Shown here: piece after piece, positions 34,800 through 42,579 of the stretch | Layout: every line of letters begins with the position of its first letter | Numbering within the stretch: position 1 is the stretch's first letter | NCBI GenBank assembly: GCA_964483245.1 | Contig: CAZABP010000002.1 | Coordinates: forward strand, 169,441 to 233,440 | Origin: CAZABP01 sp964483245 | GTDB taxonomy: Bacteria; Planctomycetota; UBA1135; UBA2386 | Direction of reading: 5' to 3' | Length of the DNA stretch: 64,000 nt | Program-made: the position numbers and the translations under genes | The notes under the pieces: generated by a model | Seen by the model: the letters and a program-made list of their open reading frames with translations, nothing else | What the model was told of the DNA's origin: nothing | Databases searched by the model: none

Positions 34800-35893
34800 A
34801 GAGCATCGAGACCCGCTACCTGGAGGACCGCGCCGACGTGATGCGGTCGTTGCAGAACATCGACCGCCGGACGTTCCTGCGCCTGTCGGCGGCTGCCGGC
34901 GCCGCGGCGATGGTGCACGGTGTGGTGCATCCGCACACGTACCAGCCGGTGCGCGTCGCGACCGCCGGTGAGGCGTTCCGCTTCGCGTACATCAGCGACT
35001 CGCACCTGTACGAGAAGAAGTTGAACGACCGCTTCGTCAAGGGCCTGCTGCGCGCCGTCGACGACGTGAACCGGATGGACCCGCAGCCGGACTTCGTGCT
35101 CTATGGCGGCGATCTGGCGCAGCTCGGCGCCCGCGCCGAGCTCGACCTCGGCGCCCAGATCCTGAAGAGCCTGCGCGCGCCGGTCCGCATGATGGTCGGC
35201 GAGCACGACTGGTATCTCGACATGGGCGCGCGCTGGCGCGAGCTGTACGGCAACGACCGCTACTCGTTCGACCACAAAGGGGTCCACTTCGTCGTGCTGA
35301 ACAGCGTGATCGAGGAGGACTTCTGGACGGCGCGGGGTCTCACGCCGGAACAGCGGATGCAGACCGTCGCCGGGCTCGACAACGGCCTGCAGAACCCCTT
35401 CACGGTCGGCGAGGAGCAGCGCGAGTGGCTGCAACGCGATCTGGCGCAGCTGCCGGACGAGACGCCGCTCGTCGTGTTCTCGCACTCGCCGCTGTACCAC
35501 CTCTACAAGCGGTGGAACTTCTGGACCGAGGATGCGCCGCAGGTGCAGCAGATTCTGTCGCGGTTCAATCGCTGCACCGTGATCCACGGGCACACGCACC
35601 AGCTGCTGACCAACCGGATCGGCAACATCCACTTCCATGGCCTGCTGTCGACGGCGTGGCCGTGGCCGTACGCACCGGAAGGGATGCCGGAGCTGACCGT
35701 GCAGATGAACCGGCCGGATCCGTTCAACCCGATGGACGGTTGCGGTGACGGTGCCGTGCAGGTCCATACCGACGGGCTGGTCGACAAGATCTACAGCCTG
35801 TGGAACCGCAACCCGGTCACGGTGACGCGGGAGTACATGCAGTCGTTCGGCAAGACCGCGGCGCCCAAGCGCGCCAACGCGGCGAGCTACTAG
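34796..35893 (+). CDS. Tat-exported metallophosphoesterase
   Basis: A 365-residue protein starting in an ATGA overlap with the peroxidase gene. It has an N-terminal twin-arginine-like signal (NIDRRTFLRLSAAAGAAAMV) preceded by about 20 residues. The calcineurin-like motifs are in order: AYISDSHLYEKK (DxH), LYGGDLAQLG (GGD), MVGEHDWYLDMG (variant GNHD with GEHD), VVFSHSPLY (H) and IHGHTHQ (GHxH). The substrate could be a phosphodiester, a nucleotide or a phospholipid. The tight coupling to haem peroxidase and cytochrome genes is striking because phosphoesterases are not part of the peroxidase reaction. Folded Tat export fits an enzyme with a metal centre. Confidence 0.9.
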   Translation: MKSIETRYLEDRADVMRSLQNIDRRTFLRLSAAAGAAAMVHGVVHPHTYQPVRVATAGEAFRFAYISDSHLYEKKLNDRFVKGLLRAVDDVNRMDPQPDFVLYGGDLAQLGARAELDLGAQILKSLRAPVRMMVGEHDWYLDMGARWRELYGNDRYSFDHKGVHFVVLNSVIEEDFWTARGLTPEQRMQTVAGLDNGLQNPFTVGEEQREWLQRDLAQLPDETPLVVFSHSPLYHLYKRWNFWTEDAPQVQQILSRFNRCTVIHGHTHQLLTNRIGNIHFHGLLSTAWPWPYAPEGMPELTVQMNRPDPFNPMDGCGDGAVQVHTDGLVDKIYSLWNRNPVTVTREYMQSFGKTAAPKRANAASY

Positions 35894-35904
35894 GAGGTGC
35901 CGCA

Positions 35905-36606
35905 GTGAGGAATCCGAGAATCACAGTGGCCGGCCTGCTGATCGCAGCCGGGACGTTGGCCTTGTTCGCCGGATGCGCGTCGCGCAGTGGCGACGGGATG
36001 CGCGTACAGCTCTGCGACGGGGAGACCGTCGTCGAGCTCGGCACCGCGCCAGCGACGAAGCAGGAAGGGGCCGCGGTGGCCGCAGCCCTGATGGCGGAGT
36101 GGCAGCGCAAGCATCCGGAGCGCGCCTGGCAGCAGCAGGACCCGGTGCCGGCGGCGATGCCGGCGCAGGATCCGGAGGCGCTGCTGCAGCAGCGGTTCCA
36201 GCTCAAGCAGCCGCACGACAACCGCGGCCTGCTCGGCGAGGGCCAGCGCGAGGGGCATCCGTACCGCGACTTCGCCGAACGGGATGTGCTGCTGTGGGAG
36301 CGTGAGACCTACAAGCTCGTGCTCGAAGGCGCGCAGGTGTTCCACGACGGCGGCAAGCTCGGCAGCACGATCGCCGTCTCCTGTGACATGTGCCATCCGG
36401 ACGCGAGCAACACGCACCCGGAGACGTACCCGAAGTACCAGACGCAGATCGGCCGCACCGTGCTGCTGCGGCACATGATCAACTGGTGCCTCGAGCATCC
36501 GGTCCGGGCGAAACCGATGGCGCACGACGACCCGCGGATGATCGCGATGGAGGCGTACATCTATGCGCAGCGCCAGGGCAAGACGCTGAGCTTCGGCAAG
36601 CACTGA
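35905..36606 (+). CDS. Mono-haem c-type cytochrome lipoprotein
   Basis: A 233-residue protein with a GTG start and a textbook AGGAGG ribosome site six to seven bases upstream. The lipoprotein signal is RITVAGLLIAAGTLALFAGC. One haem-binding motif CDMCH (Cys160, Cys163, His164) is followed by the block PDASNTHPETYPKYQ and LRHMINWCLEHPVRAKPM, a family of cytochromes found with di-haem peroxidases. EAYIYAQRQGK near the end holds the usual last helix. It probably feeds electrons to the peroxidase in the periplasm. It is the last gene of the fur, peroxidase, phosphoesterase, cytochrome unit; a strong hairpin follows. Confidence 0.88.
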   Translation: MRNPRITVAGLLIAAGTLALFAGCASRSGDGMRVQLCDGETVVELGTAPATKQEGAAVAAALMAEWQRKHPERAWQQQDPVPAAMPAQDPEALLQQRFQLKQPHDNRGLLGEGQREGHPYRDFAERDVLLWERETYKLVLEGAQVFHDGGKLGSTIAVSCDMCHPDASNTHPETYPKYQTQIGRTVLLRHMINWCLEHPVRAKPMAHDDPRMIAMEAYIYAQRQGKTLSFGKH

Positions 36607-36630
36607 CGGCCCGCCCGGCGTGGAAACGAG

Positions 36631-36667
36631 CGCGGCCGCGTGCTCCGTCGTGGAGCGCGCGGCCGCG
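36631..36667. terminator. Strong hairpin between convergent genes
   Basis: CGCGGCCGCGTGCTCC (36631-36646) pairs with GGAGCGCGCGGCCGCG (36652-36667) over 16 base pairs with a single G-U wobble and a five-base loop GTCGT. It lies between the end of the cytochrome gene (36606) and the end of the convergent secreted-protein gene (36692), where a bidirectional terminator is expected. No T tract follows on either strand, so it may act with Rho or as an RNA-stabilising structure. Confidence 0.6.
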
Positions 36668-36691
36668 GCGGTGATCGAGCCGATCAGCCGA

Positions 36692-37729
36692 TCACTGCAG
36701 CTGCATGACCATGCCGCCGCCGACGAAGTGCGTCGCGATGCCGGTCGTGCTCGGGATCGTGTACCAACCGTACGAGCAGCGATGGCTCGCCGAGTACTGC
36801 ACCGCCGGGATCGTCGTGACGCGGGCGTTCGACAGCGAGATCGGCAGCGGCGTCTGGCCGATGTCGACCGCCGCGAGCTGGGAGTAGAGCTTGGCGCCGA
36901 CTGCACTCGGGATGTTGGTGAACCCGAAGTTGACGTCGGCGACCTGACCGGTGCTCAGCGTCCGCAGCGGCAGCGACCAGATCGGCAGCGCATGCAGCGT
37001 CGTGCAGAAGATCCCGGTCAGGTTCTGATCCATCGCATCGACCAGGGCCACGACGCCGCCGGTCGCCGGCCCGTTCGTGCCGCCGAGCCGGTAGCGCATC
37101 CCGTACAGCGGGATCGGCACCACGTCGTAGTTGCTGAAGCCGCTGGTGTGCGCGAACGCAGCGGTGCGCCCGGTTGCGGTGCAGCCGGTGCCCAGCACCG
37201 CGCCCGCGGTCGGCGTCGTCGCGCCGGTGAAGTCACGGTCGACCGACAACGTGCCGGACACCGAGGAATTCGTGTACGAGAAGTCGATCACGAGTGCGTC
37301 GGTCCCGAGGTACGGGTACGGCGTCGGCAGCATGATCTTGAAGTCGAACGGCGTCGGCCCAGGGATCGACGCGCTCCAGTCGGGGAACACGACGCCGGTC
37401 TGGTTGAACACCGTCGTCCGCGTGCCGGGCAGGAAGTTGTCGTCGAGGTAGTGGCTGATCGCGCCGAAGTTGGCGCGGCCGAGCTCGACCGTGAAGTCGA
37501 ACGTGCGGGTGCCGGCAGCGCCCGACGAGCCGCCGTTGCGGCGCCATGCGATCGACTGGATCACGAATGGGGCGCCTGCCTGCGTGAAGTCGACCTGTTG
37601 GAACCGGCGCTGCCCGCCGAAGTGGGCGAACGAGGCATTGCCTTCGGTGGCCGCGAGTCCGCGCGGGGAGGTGTAGTTGGTCTGCGCGGTCACGGCCGCG
37701 CAGAGGAGGAGGAACGGGAGAGTGCGCAT
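36692..37729 (-). CDS. Secreted protein, tandem paralogue 1, function unknown
   Basis: A 345-residue secreted protein with signal MRTLPFLLLCAAVTAQ. The mature part begins TNYTSPRGLAATEGNASFAH and is all-beta, with blocks FVIQSIAWRRNGGSSGAAG, FLPGTRTTVFNQTGVVFPDW, SIPGPTPFDFKIMLPTPY and GTDALVIDFSYTNSS. It ends with a short beta domain (LSNARVTTIPAVQ). The pattern is known to me from planctomycete secreted proteins of unknown role. The next gene upstream encodes a close paralogue (well over half of the residues identical by eye). No clear ribosome site precedes the ATG. Confidence 0.78.
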   Translation of the reverse strand: MRTLPFLLLCAAVTAQTNYTSPRGLAATEGNASFAHFGGQRRFQQVDFTQAGAPFVIQSIAWRRNGGSSGAAGTRTFDFTVELGRANFGAISHYLDDNFLPGTRTTVFNQTGVVFPDWSASIPGPTPFDFKIMLPTPYPYLGTDALVIDFSYTNSSVSGTLSVDRDFTGATTPTAGAVLGTGCTATGRTAAFAHTSGFSNYDVVPIPLYGMRYRLGGTNGPATGGVVALVDAMDQNLTGIFCTTLHALPIWSLPLRTLSTGQVADVNFGFTNIPSAVGAKLYSQLAAVDIGQTPLPISLSNARVTTIPAVQYSASHRCSYGWYTIPSTTGIATHFVGGGMVMQLQ

Positions 37730-37965
37730 GTTGGAAGTGCTGGTTGCTGATGGCGATGCAGGGCGGACGGTGCCAAGAGGTGGCTCGCGCTCGTCCAGCT
37801 TCGCGGTCGTTCGACGAGGTCTTCCGACGCGGAGTTCCGTCGCCGTTACTGGTGGAAGCGCGAAAGCCTACCCCCGGTCCGTGGAGGGCAAGGGGACACG
37901 GGGGGAGGGGCTAGCTGCGACGGCGCCCCGAGGTCCCCTGCGGACCAGCCGCGGACCGGAGGCTG

Positions 37966-39009
37966 CTACTGCAGCAGCATGACCATGCCACCGCCGGTGA
38001 AGTGCGCACTCAGCGCGGTATTGGTCCCGCTGGGGATCGTGTACCAGCCGTAGGAGCAGCGGTGCGAGGTCGAGGATTGGACGGACGGGATCGTGGTGGC
38101 GCGGCCGTTCGACAGCGTGATCGGCAGCGGCGTCTGCCCCGGATCGAGGACTGCCAGCTGCGAGTAGAGCACGGCGCCGACTGCGCTCGGAATGTTCGTG
38201 AACCCAAAGCTGACGTCCGGCACGAGCCCGGCACTCAACGAACGCATCGGAAACGACCACGTCGGCAGTGCGAACAGCGTGGTGCAGAAGATCCCTGGCA
38301 GATTGGCATTCGCGCCGTCGATCAGCGCCACGACCTGACCGGCCGCGGGCGCGTTCGTTCCACCGAGCCGGTACCGCATGCCGTACAGCGGCGTCGGCAG
38401 GATGTCGAAGTTGAAGAAGCCGCTGGTGTGCGCGAACGCGGCCGTGCGCCCGGTCGCGACACAGCCGGTGCCGAGCAGCGCGCCGGCCGGGGGCGAGGTC
38501 GGCCCGTTGAAGTCGCGGTCCACCGAGAGCAGGCTGTTCGACGACGTGTTCTGGAACGAGAAGTCGATGACCAGCGCGTCCCGGCCCGTGTAGACGAAGG
38601 GCGTCGCCAGCATGACCTTGAAGTCGAATGGCGTCGGCCCGGGGATCGATGCGCTCCAATCGGGGAACACGACGCCGTTCTGGTTGAACACGGTCGAGCG
38701 CGTGCCGGGCAGGAAGTTGTCGTCCAGGTACAGGTGCAGGGCACCGAAGTCGGTGCGCCCGAGGTCGACCGTCAGGTCCATGGTCCGCGTGCCCGCGGCG
38801 CCGGACGAGCCGCCATTACGACGCCAGGAGATCGACTGGATCACGAACGGCGTGCCGGCCTGCGTGTAGTCGACCTGTTGGAACCGGCGCGCGCCGGCCC
38901 AGTGGGCGAATGCATTGTTGCCTTCGATGGCATTCAGGCCACGCGGGGACGTGAAATTGGTCTGCGCCGGAATCGCAGCGCACAGCAGGAGGAACGGGAG
39001 GCATCGCAT
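37966..39009 (-). CDS. Secreted protein, tandem paralogue 2, function unknown
   Basis: A 347-residue protein; start at 39009 with ribosome site GGAGAT and signal MRCLPFLLLCAAIPAQ. It follows the same order of blocks as its neighbour: TSPRGLNAIEGNNAFAHW, FVIQSISWRRNGGSSGAAG, FLPGTRSTVFNQNGVVFPDW, DALVIDFSFQNTSSN, IFCTTLFALPTWSFPMRSL. The two genes lie head to tail 236 bases apart and clearly arose by local duplication. Differences are spread evenly, with no loss of reading frame, so both copies are probably maintained. The 236-base spacer holds no other gene that I can support. Confidence 0.78.
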   Translation of the reverse strand: MRCLPFLLLCAAIPAQTNFTSPRGLNAIEGNNAFAHWAGARRFQQVDYTQAGTPFVIQSISWRRNGGSSGAAGTRTMDLTVDLGRTDFGALHLYLDDNFLPGTRSTVFNQNGVVFPDWSASIPGPTPFDFKVMLATPFVYTGRDALVIDFSFQNTSSNSLLSVDRDFNGPTSPPAGALLGTGCVATGRTAAFAHTSGFFNFDILPTPLYGMRYRLGGTNAPAAGQVVALIDGANANLPGIFCTTLFALPTWSFPMRSLSAGLVPDVSFGFTNIPSAVGAVLYSQLAVLDPGQTPLPITLSNGRATTIPSVQSSTSHRCSYGWYTIPSGTNTALSAHFTGGGMVMLLQ

Positions 39010-39177
39010 GGTGATCTCCGAGGCTGATGAGTTGGTGGTGCCCGCCTGGCAGGCCGTGACGCGGCGGCATCCCGCGCGCATCGGGAGAGCCTAGCTCCGC
39101 GGATGCACCCGTTGCAGCCCCCTCGGCCCGTTGTTTGCGGAGTCACCCACGTCCGCGAACCCCACGCCCGAACCTCC

Positions 39178-39729
39178 GTGACCGACCAACCACTCCTCAA
39201 GCACGCCGTCTTCGCCCTGTTCCGCGACCGCTTCGCCGCCGACCGGGCGATCCGCCAACTCGTCGAACGTGAGCCCGCGCTGGCATCGCACATCAGCGTC
39301 GTCGTGCATCGCGGCGTCGTCGACGAAGCCGAGTTGCGTCACACGATCCAGCACGCGTCCGCAGGGGCCGAGGAGACCGACTCGCGGCGCGGGTTGACGA
39401 TCGGTGCGTCGCTCGGCGCCGGCGCGGGTGCGCTGATCGGCGCACTGATCGCGGGACCGTTCGGCCTGCTGGGCGGCGGTCCGCTGATCGGCATGCTGTT
39501 CGGCGCCGGCGCCGGATCGCTGTACGGCATGCTCGCCGGCGGCCTGGTCGGCGGCGGTCTGCCGGACCAGACGCTGAAGCAGCTCGCGTCGCGCATCCAG
39601 GGTGGTGACGTCCTCGTCACGGTGCGCACCGATGGCCACGACGTGGAGCAGCGCGCCGCAGCCATCCTGCGCACACATGGCGCCGACATCGCCTCGAAGC
39701 AGATGGGGCAGGCGGACGCCGGCGGCTGA
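39178..39729 (+). CDS. GSP17M/YflT-like domain protein with glycine-zipper membrane segment
   Basis: A 183-residue protein, GTG start. The N-terminal 60 residues (HAVFALFRDRFAADRAIRQL, then HISVVVHRG) resemble the general stress protein 17M (YflT) domain. The middle is a long Gly/Ala-rich stretch (ASLGAGAGALIGALIAGPFG and AGAGSLYGMLAGGLVGGGL), a glycine zipper expected to insert in or associate with membrane. The C-terminus (VLVTVRTDGHDVEQRAAAIL) repeats a ferredoxin-like alpha/beta pattern, as in proteins that flank a glycine zipper with two small domains. It is the first gene of a run of stress-type genes on this strand. Molecular function is unknown. Confidence 0.72.
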   Translation: MTDQPLLKHAVFALFRDRFAADRAIRQLVEREPALASHISVVVHRGVVDEAELRHTIQHASAGAEETDSRRGLTIGASLGAGAGALIGALIAGPFGLLGGGPLIGMLFGAGAGSLYGMLAGGLVGGGLPDQTLKQLASRIQGGDVLVTVRTDGHDVEQRAAAILRTHGADIASKQMGQADAGG

Positions 39730-39770
39730 GGTCGCGGCGCGCACCGACGCGCGGGCGCACCGCCGGCGCG

Positions 39771-40163
39771 TCAGCGCTCTTCGACCGACACCTCGAACTT
39801 CTGGCTGACGCGCATGTCGCGTGCCGATGCAGTCACGGTGACGGGATGATCCCGCACCAGCAATGCATCCGCCGACGCGCGCAGCACGAAATCGCGGACC
39901 GACTCGCCGGCCGGGATCGTGCCGCCGGCCGGCACGCTGACGCCCTGCGGCAGGTTGGCGAAGCTGATCTCGACGGGGCCTTCGAACCCATCACGGTTGA
40001 CCATGATCGCGACGGAGTTCGTGCGTCCACGGTGCAGCGTCTGATCGGCCGGAGCAGTCAACGACAGCTCCGTGCCGCCGGAGCCGCTCACCTCGCGCGC
40101 GCTGCAGGCGACGAGCCCGCCCATCATCAATGCACCCAGAACGAAACGCGGGAATCTCTGCAT
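39771..40163 (-). CDS. Small lipoprotein with Ig-like beta-sandwich, function unknown
   Basis: A 130-residue lipoprotein: MQRFPRFVLGALMMGGLVAC (Cys20). The mature protein TELSLTAPADQTLHRGRTN, VEISFANLPQGVSVPAGG and VRDFVLRASADALLVRDHPV reads like a single immunoglobulin-type domain of the kind that in larger planctomycete proteins occurs in series. A moderate ribosome site (AAAGGC) precedes the ATG. It is divergent from the next gene (start 40415), so both share a 251-base control region. No function can be named. Confidence 0.7.
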   Translation of the reverse strand: MQRFPRFVLGALMMGGLVACSAREVSGSGGTELSLTAPADQTLHRGRTNSVAIMVNRDGFEGPVEISFANLPQGVSVPAGGTIPAGESVRDFVLRASADALLVRDHPVTVTASARDMRVSQKFEVSVEER

Positions 40164-40414
40164 ACGAATTGCCTTTGCACGGATCTTTCGATGGTCGCGC
40201 GCCAAGTGAATTGCGTGCCACACGCGGCGCGCCGCCGCCGGGGCCGATCGCATCGCGGATCCGAGCCATCGTGGCGGAGCAAGAACGTGCATCGATGTGC
40301 GCAGGAACTGCACCACGGCGCGCTCCGTGGCCGATTCCGGACGAGCGCGGCCTGCCTGCACCGCTCGTGGCAGGTCGGCGGTCCCGGCGGCATGGATCTT
40401 GCCGAGCGCGCCGC

Positions 40415-41116
40415 ATGCGAAACATGAGTCGAGGTCGTGCTCCCGGTATCGCCGCGGCGACGCTGTTGCTGCTGACCACAGCGTGCCAGACCGGCGTCGC
40501 CGGCTATTCCACGTCGACATCGTCAGCAGAGGAACCGAACGGACTCGAAGTCCTGCCGGCGCCACGACCGGTGCAACCGGCGCGCAGCGACCCCGCAGAG
40601 GATGGGGATGATGCGGCCGCCGCAGCGGCGCTGGCAGCGGCGCAGAACGACCGCGACAAGAACAAGAAGGAGGGCACCTGGGAGGTGACGCTCGGTGGCT
40701 TCGCGAACAACGACGAGGACTTCGACGTCGGCAGCGGCCAGGTTGCAGGCAGCGTCGGCTACTTCGTGACGGAGACGATCCAGATCGTCGGCCGGCAGAA
40801 CGCAGCATTCTTCGAACCGGGCGAAGGTGTCGAGGACTCGTGGAACGCGTCGACGCGCGGCGCCGTCGACTTCCATCTCTCCCGCGGCGAGCTGGTCCCG
40901 TTCGTCGGCGCGAGCTTCGGCTACATCTACGGCGACACCGTCGACGAGACGTTCGTGGCCGGCCCCGAGGCAGGTCTGAAGTGGTACCTGCAGCCCGGTG
41001 CGTTCGCGCAGGTGATGGCCGAGTACCAGTTCTTCTTCGAAGAAGCGGATCGCATCGACAACGAGTTCAAGGACGGGCTCTTCGTCTACGGAATCGCGAT
41101 CGGCGTGCGCTTCTGA
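40415..41116 (+). CDS. Outer-membrane beta-barrel-type lipoprotein
   Basis: A 233-residue protein. The signal (GIAAATLLLLTTAC) has a lipobox; ATG at 40415 or 40424 both fit. A 60-residue disordered segment with Ala and Asp runs is followed by eight or so beta strands (WEVTLGGFANNDEDFDVGSG, SVGYFVTETIQIVG, GAVDFHLSRGELVPFVGAS, GLFVYGIAIGVRF) ending in Phe, the C-terminal signature recognised by the BAM machinery. This looks like a small eight-stranded porin-like barrel. It lies 33 bases before the YqjD-like gene and may be cotranscribed with the island of small stress proteins. Confidence 0.7.
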   Translation: MRNMSRGRAPGIAAATLLLLTTACQTGVAGYSTSTSSAEEPNGLEVLPAPRPVQPARSDPAEDGDDAAAAAALAAAQNDRDKNKKEGTWEVTLGGFANNDEDFDVGSGQVAGSVGYFVTETIQIVGRQNAAFFEPGEGVEDSWNASTRGAVDFHLSRGELVPFVGASFGYIYGDTVDETFVAGPEAGLKWYLQPGAFAQVMAEYQFFFEEADRIDNEFKDGLFVYGIAIGVRF

Positions 41117-41149
41117 TCCACGGCCCACCACCAGAAGAGAGGAGAACCG

Positions 41150-41395
41150 ATGGCCACTGCAACGACGGAAGAACTGGTCGAACAGATCAAGGCGCTGGGC
41201 AGGGACGTACGCCAGCTCGGTGTACTCGCGCGCCAGGCGACCGCAGAGACGGTGCGGGACGCGGGCGGATCGGTCCGTGAGTTCCTCGGCGACGAGGGGC
41301 AGCTCGCGGAGTCGATCCGGCGGCATCCGCTACGGTCGGTGCTGATCGCGGGCGGTGCCGGCCTGATCCTCAGCTGGCTGCTGCGCTTCAAGTGA
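41150..41395 (+). CDS. YqjD/ElaB-like (DUF883-type) inner-membrane protein
   Basis: An 81-residue protein with a strong GAGAGGAG ribosome site. It has a long amphipathic helix (TTEELVEQIKALGRDVRQLG and onward), then RRHPLRSVLIAGGAGLILSW as a single C-terminal membrane helix, the plan of DUF883/YqjD proteins. In Escherichia coli YqjD is membrane-bound, associates with ribosomes in stationary phase and is RpoS-controlled. The gene overlaps the next by four bases (GTGA) and the third in the row is similar in size, copying the yqjD, yqjE, yqjK arrangement. Confidence 0.82.
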   Translation: MATATTEELVEQIKALGRDVRQLGVLARQATAETVRDAGGSVREFLGDEGQLAESIRRHPLRSVLIAGGAGLILSWLLRFK

Positions 41396-41853
41396 TTGCA
41401 AACGAACCAGCCGGCCGCGAGCGCACGGCGCGGCCGCAGGGATCGCGCGAATCGCCGGCGAACGGAGCGCACGACGACCAGCTGGCGTCGCTGCTGCGTG
41501 CGGCGCGTGACGAGCTCGCGCAGATCGGGACCGACGCGGCACGACTGCTGAAGATCCGCGCGTTCCGGATCCGCGCCCGGGCGCGCAGCGCGGTCGGCCG
41601 CGTGGCCGGCGCGGCTGCGTTGACGGCTGGGCTCGGCATCGTCGCGGTCATCGCGCTCGTGTTCCTGCTGCGTGGCCTGGCCGGCGCGCTGGCAGTGTTG
41701 TTCGGCGGCCGGCCGTGGCTCGGCGACCTCGCCTGCGGGGTGCTGGTGTTGGCGGGTGTCGGCGCATGGTTCGTGATCCGCGGCGCGCAGAGTCGCCGGG
41801 CGCGGATCGCCGAGCTGCGTCGTTCGCTCGGCACGCCGGAGGAAAAGCGATGA
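41392..41853 (+). CDS. YqjE-like phage-holin-family membrane protein
   Basis: A 153-residue protein with a GTG start in the GTGA overlap. After a polar N-terminus (about 55 residues with the helix LRAARDELAQIGTDAARLL) come two membrane helices: AAALTAGLGIVAVIALVFLL and LACGVLVLAGVGAWFVI. This is the pattern of the phage_holin_3_6/YqjE family, which despite its name is chromosomal and not a lysis protein. The charged tail (RIAELRRSLGTPEEK) is usual. It is coupled at both ends by four-base overlaps with its neighbours. Confidence 0.82.
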   Translation: MIANEPAGRERTARPQGSRESPANGAHDDQLASLLRAARDELAQIGTDAARLLKIRAFRIRARARSAVGRVAGAAALTAGLGIVAVIALVFLLRGLAGALAVLFGGRPWLGDLACGVLVLAGVGAWFVIRGAQSRRARIAELRRSLGTPEEKR

Positions 41854-42122
41854 CGAGTGAATTGGAGTTCCTCGACCGCGTCGAGCAGCAGACGCAGGCG
41901 GATCTCGCCGCCCGCGCGCGCGGACTGCGCGACTGTGGGGAGCGGCTGATCGACGCCTGGCCGGTGACCGCGTTGGCCATCGGTTTCGCAGTGGGTGGCG
42001 CGGGTGGTTTCGCTGCCGCGCGCAACTGCGAGCGCCTGCGGGCGGCGGCCCCGGATGCGCGCACGCTGGTTCGCGGCGTCGCGCGCGTCGCCACGCCGAT
42101 CGTGACATCGGCGTTGCTCTGA
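41850..42122 (+). CDS. YqjK-like small membrane protein
   Basis: A 90-residue protein starting in an ATGA overlap with the previous gene, preceded by GGAGGAAAAGCG. N-terminal helix (LEFLDRVEQQTQADLAARAR), then one membrane helix (WPVTALAIGFAVGGAGGFAA) and a C-terminal amphipathic segment. It sits where yqjK lies in enterobacteria, though sequence similarity is too weak to be sure. The three-gene unit is probably one translational cascade. The role is likely to be stress-related anchoring at the inner membrane, inferred only from context. Confidence 0.68.
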   Translation: MTSELEFLDRVEQQTQADLAARARGLRDCGERLIDAWPVTALAIGFAVGGAGGFAAARNCERLRAAAPDARTLVRGVARVATPIVTSALL

Positions 42123-42130
42123 TCGGCAGT

Positions 42131-42164
42131 GTGCATTGCACGTGCATGCACACCGTTGCATGCA
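42131..42164. promoter_or_regulatory. Cluster of three TGCA-centred palindromes upstream of csbD-like gene
   Basis: GTGCATTGCAC (42131-42141), GTGCATGCAC (42142-42151) and TGCATGCA (42157-42164) are consecutive palindromes in the 169-base gap before the CsbD gene. Their spacing suggests a multi-site operator. A similar but weaker TGCA symmetry occurs before the DUF3185 gene at 44155-44177. Confidence 0.4.
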
Positions 42165-42291
42165 GATGCGTCGCAGCGCCGCCGTAGCGACGCTCCCTTC
42201 CCGCCGCCTGCGTGCGGCATGCGCGTTGCACCTAGGAACCCCGTGCAGCGCGATCACGCGCGCGCATACATGAATCCAAACGGAGCAAGCG

Positions 42292-42579
42292 ATGAACGAA
42301 GACAGACTCAAAGGCAAGTGGAACCAACTGAAGGGCAAGGTGCGCGAGCGCTGGGGCAAGCTGACCGATGACGACATCGACGTCGTCCAGGGTCGGACCG
42401 AACAGCTCTCGGGCAAGCTGCAGGAGCGCTACGGGATCGCGAAGGACGAAGCGCAGCGGCAGATCGATGACTTCGTGCGCAAGCACGAGTCGCCGACCGC
42501 CACTGGCCGTGAAGCCACCCAGGGTTCCCCCGGGTCCCAGGGCTCGCAGGGCTCCCGCGAAAGGACGATGGACCGATGA
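42292..42579 (+). CDS. CsbD family stress protein
   Basis: A 95-residue protein. MNEDRLKGKWNQLKGKVRER, WGKLTDDDIDVVQG and RTEQLSGKLQERYGIAKDEA match the whole CsbD domain, a small helical protein induced by general stress in many bacteria. A Gly/Ser-rich tail of about 25 residues (SPGSQGSQGS) is extra. Ribosome site GGAGC lies eight bases before the ATG. The gene overlaps the PRC-barrel gene by four bases (ATGA). The biochemical role of CsbD is not known. Confidence 0.93.
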   Translation: MNEDRLKGKWNQLKGKVRERWGKLTDDDIDVVQGRTEQLSGKLQERYGIAKDEAQRQIDDFVRKHESPTATGREATQGSPGSQGSQGSRERTMDR

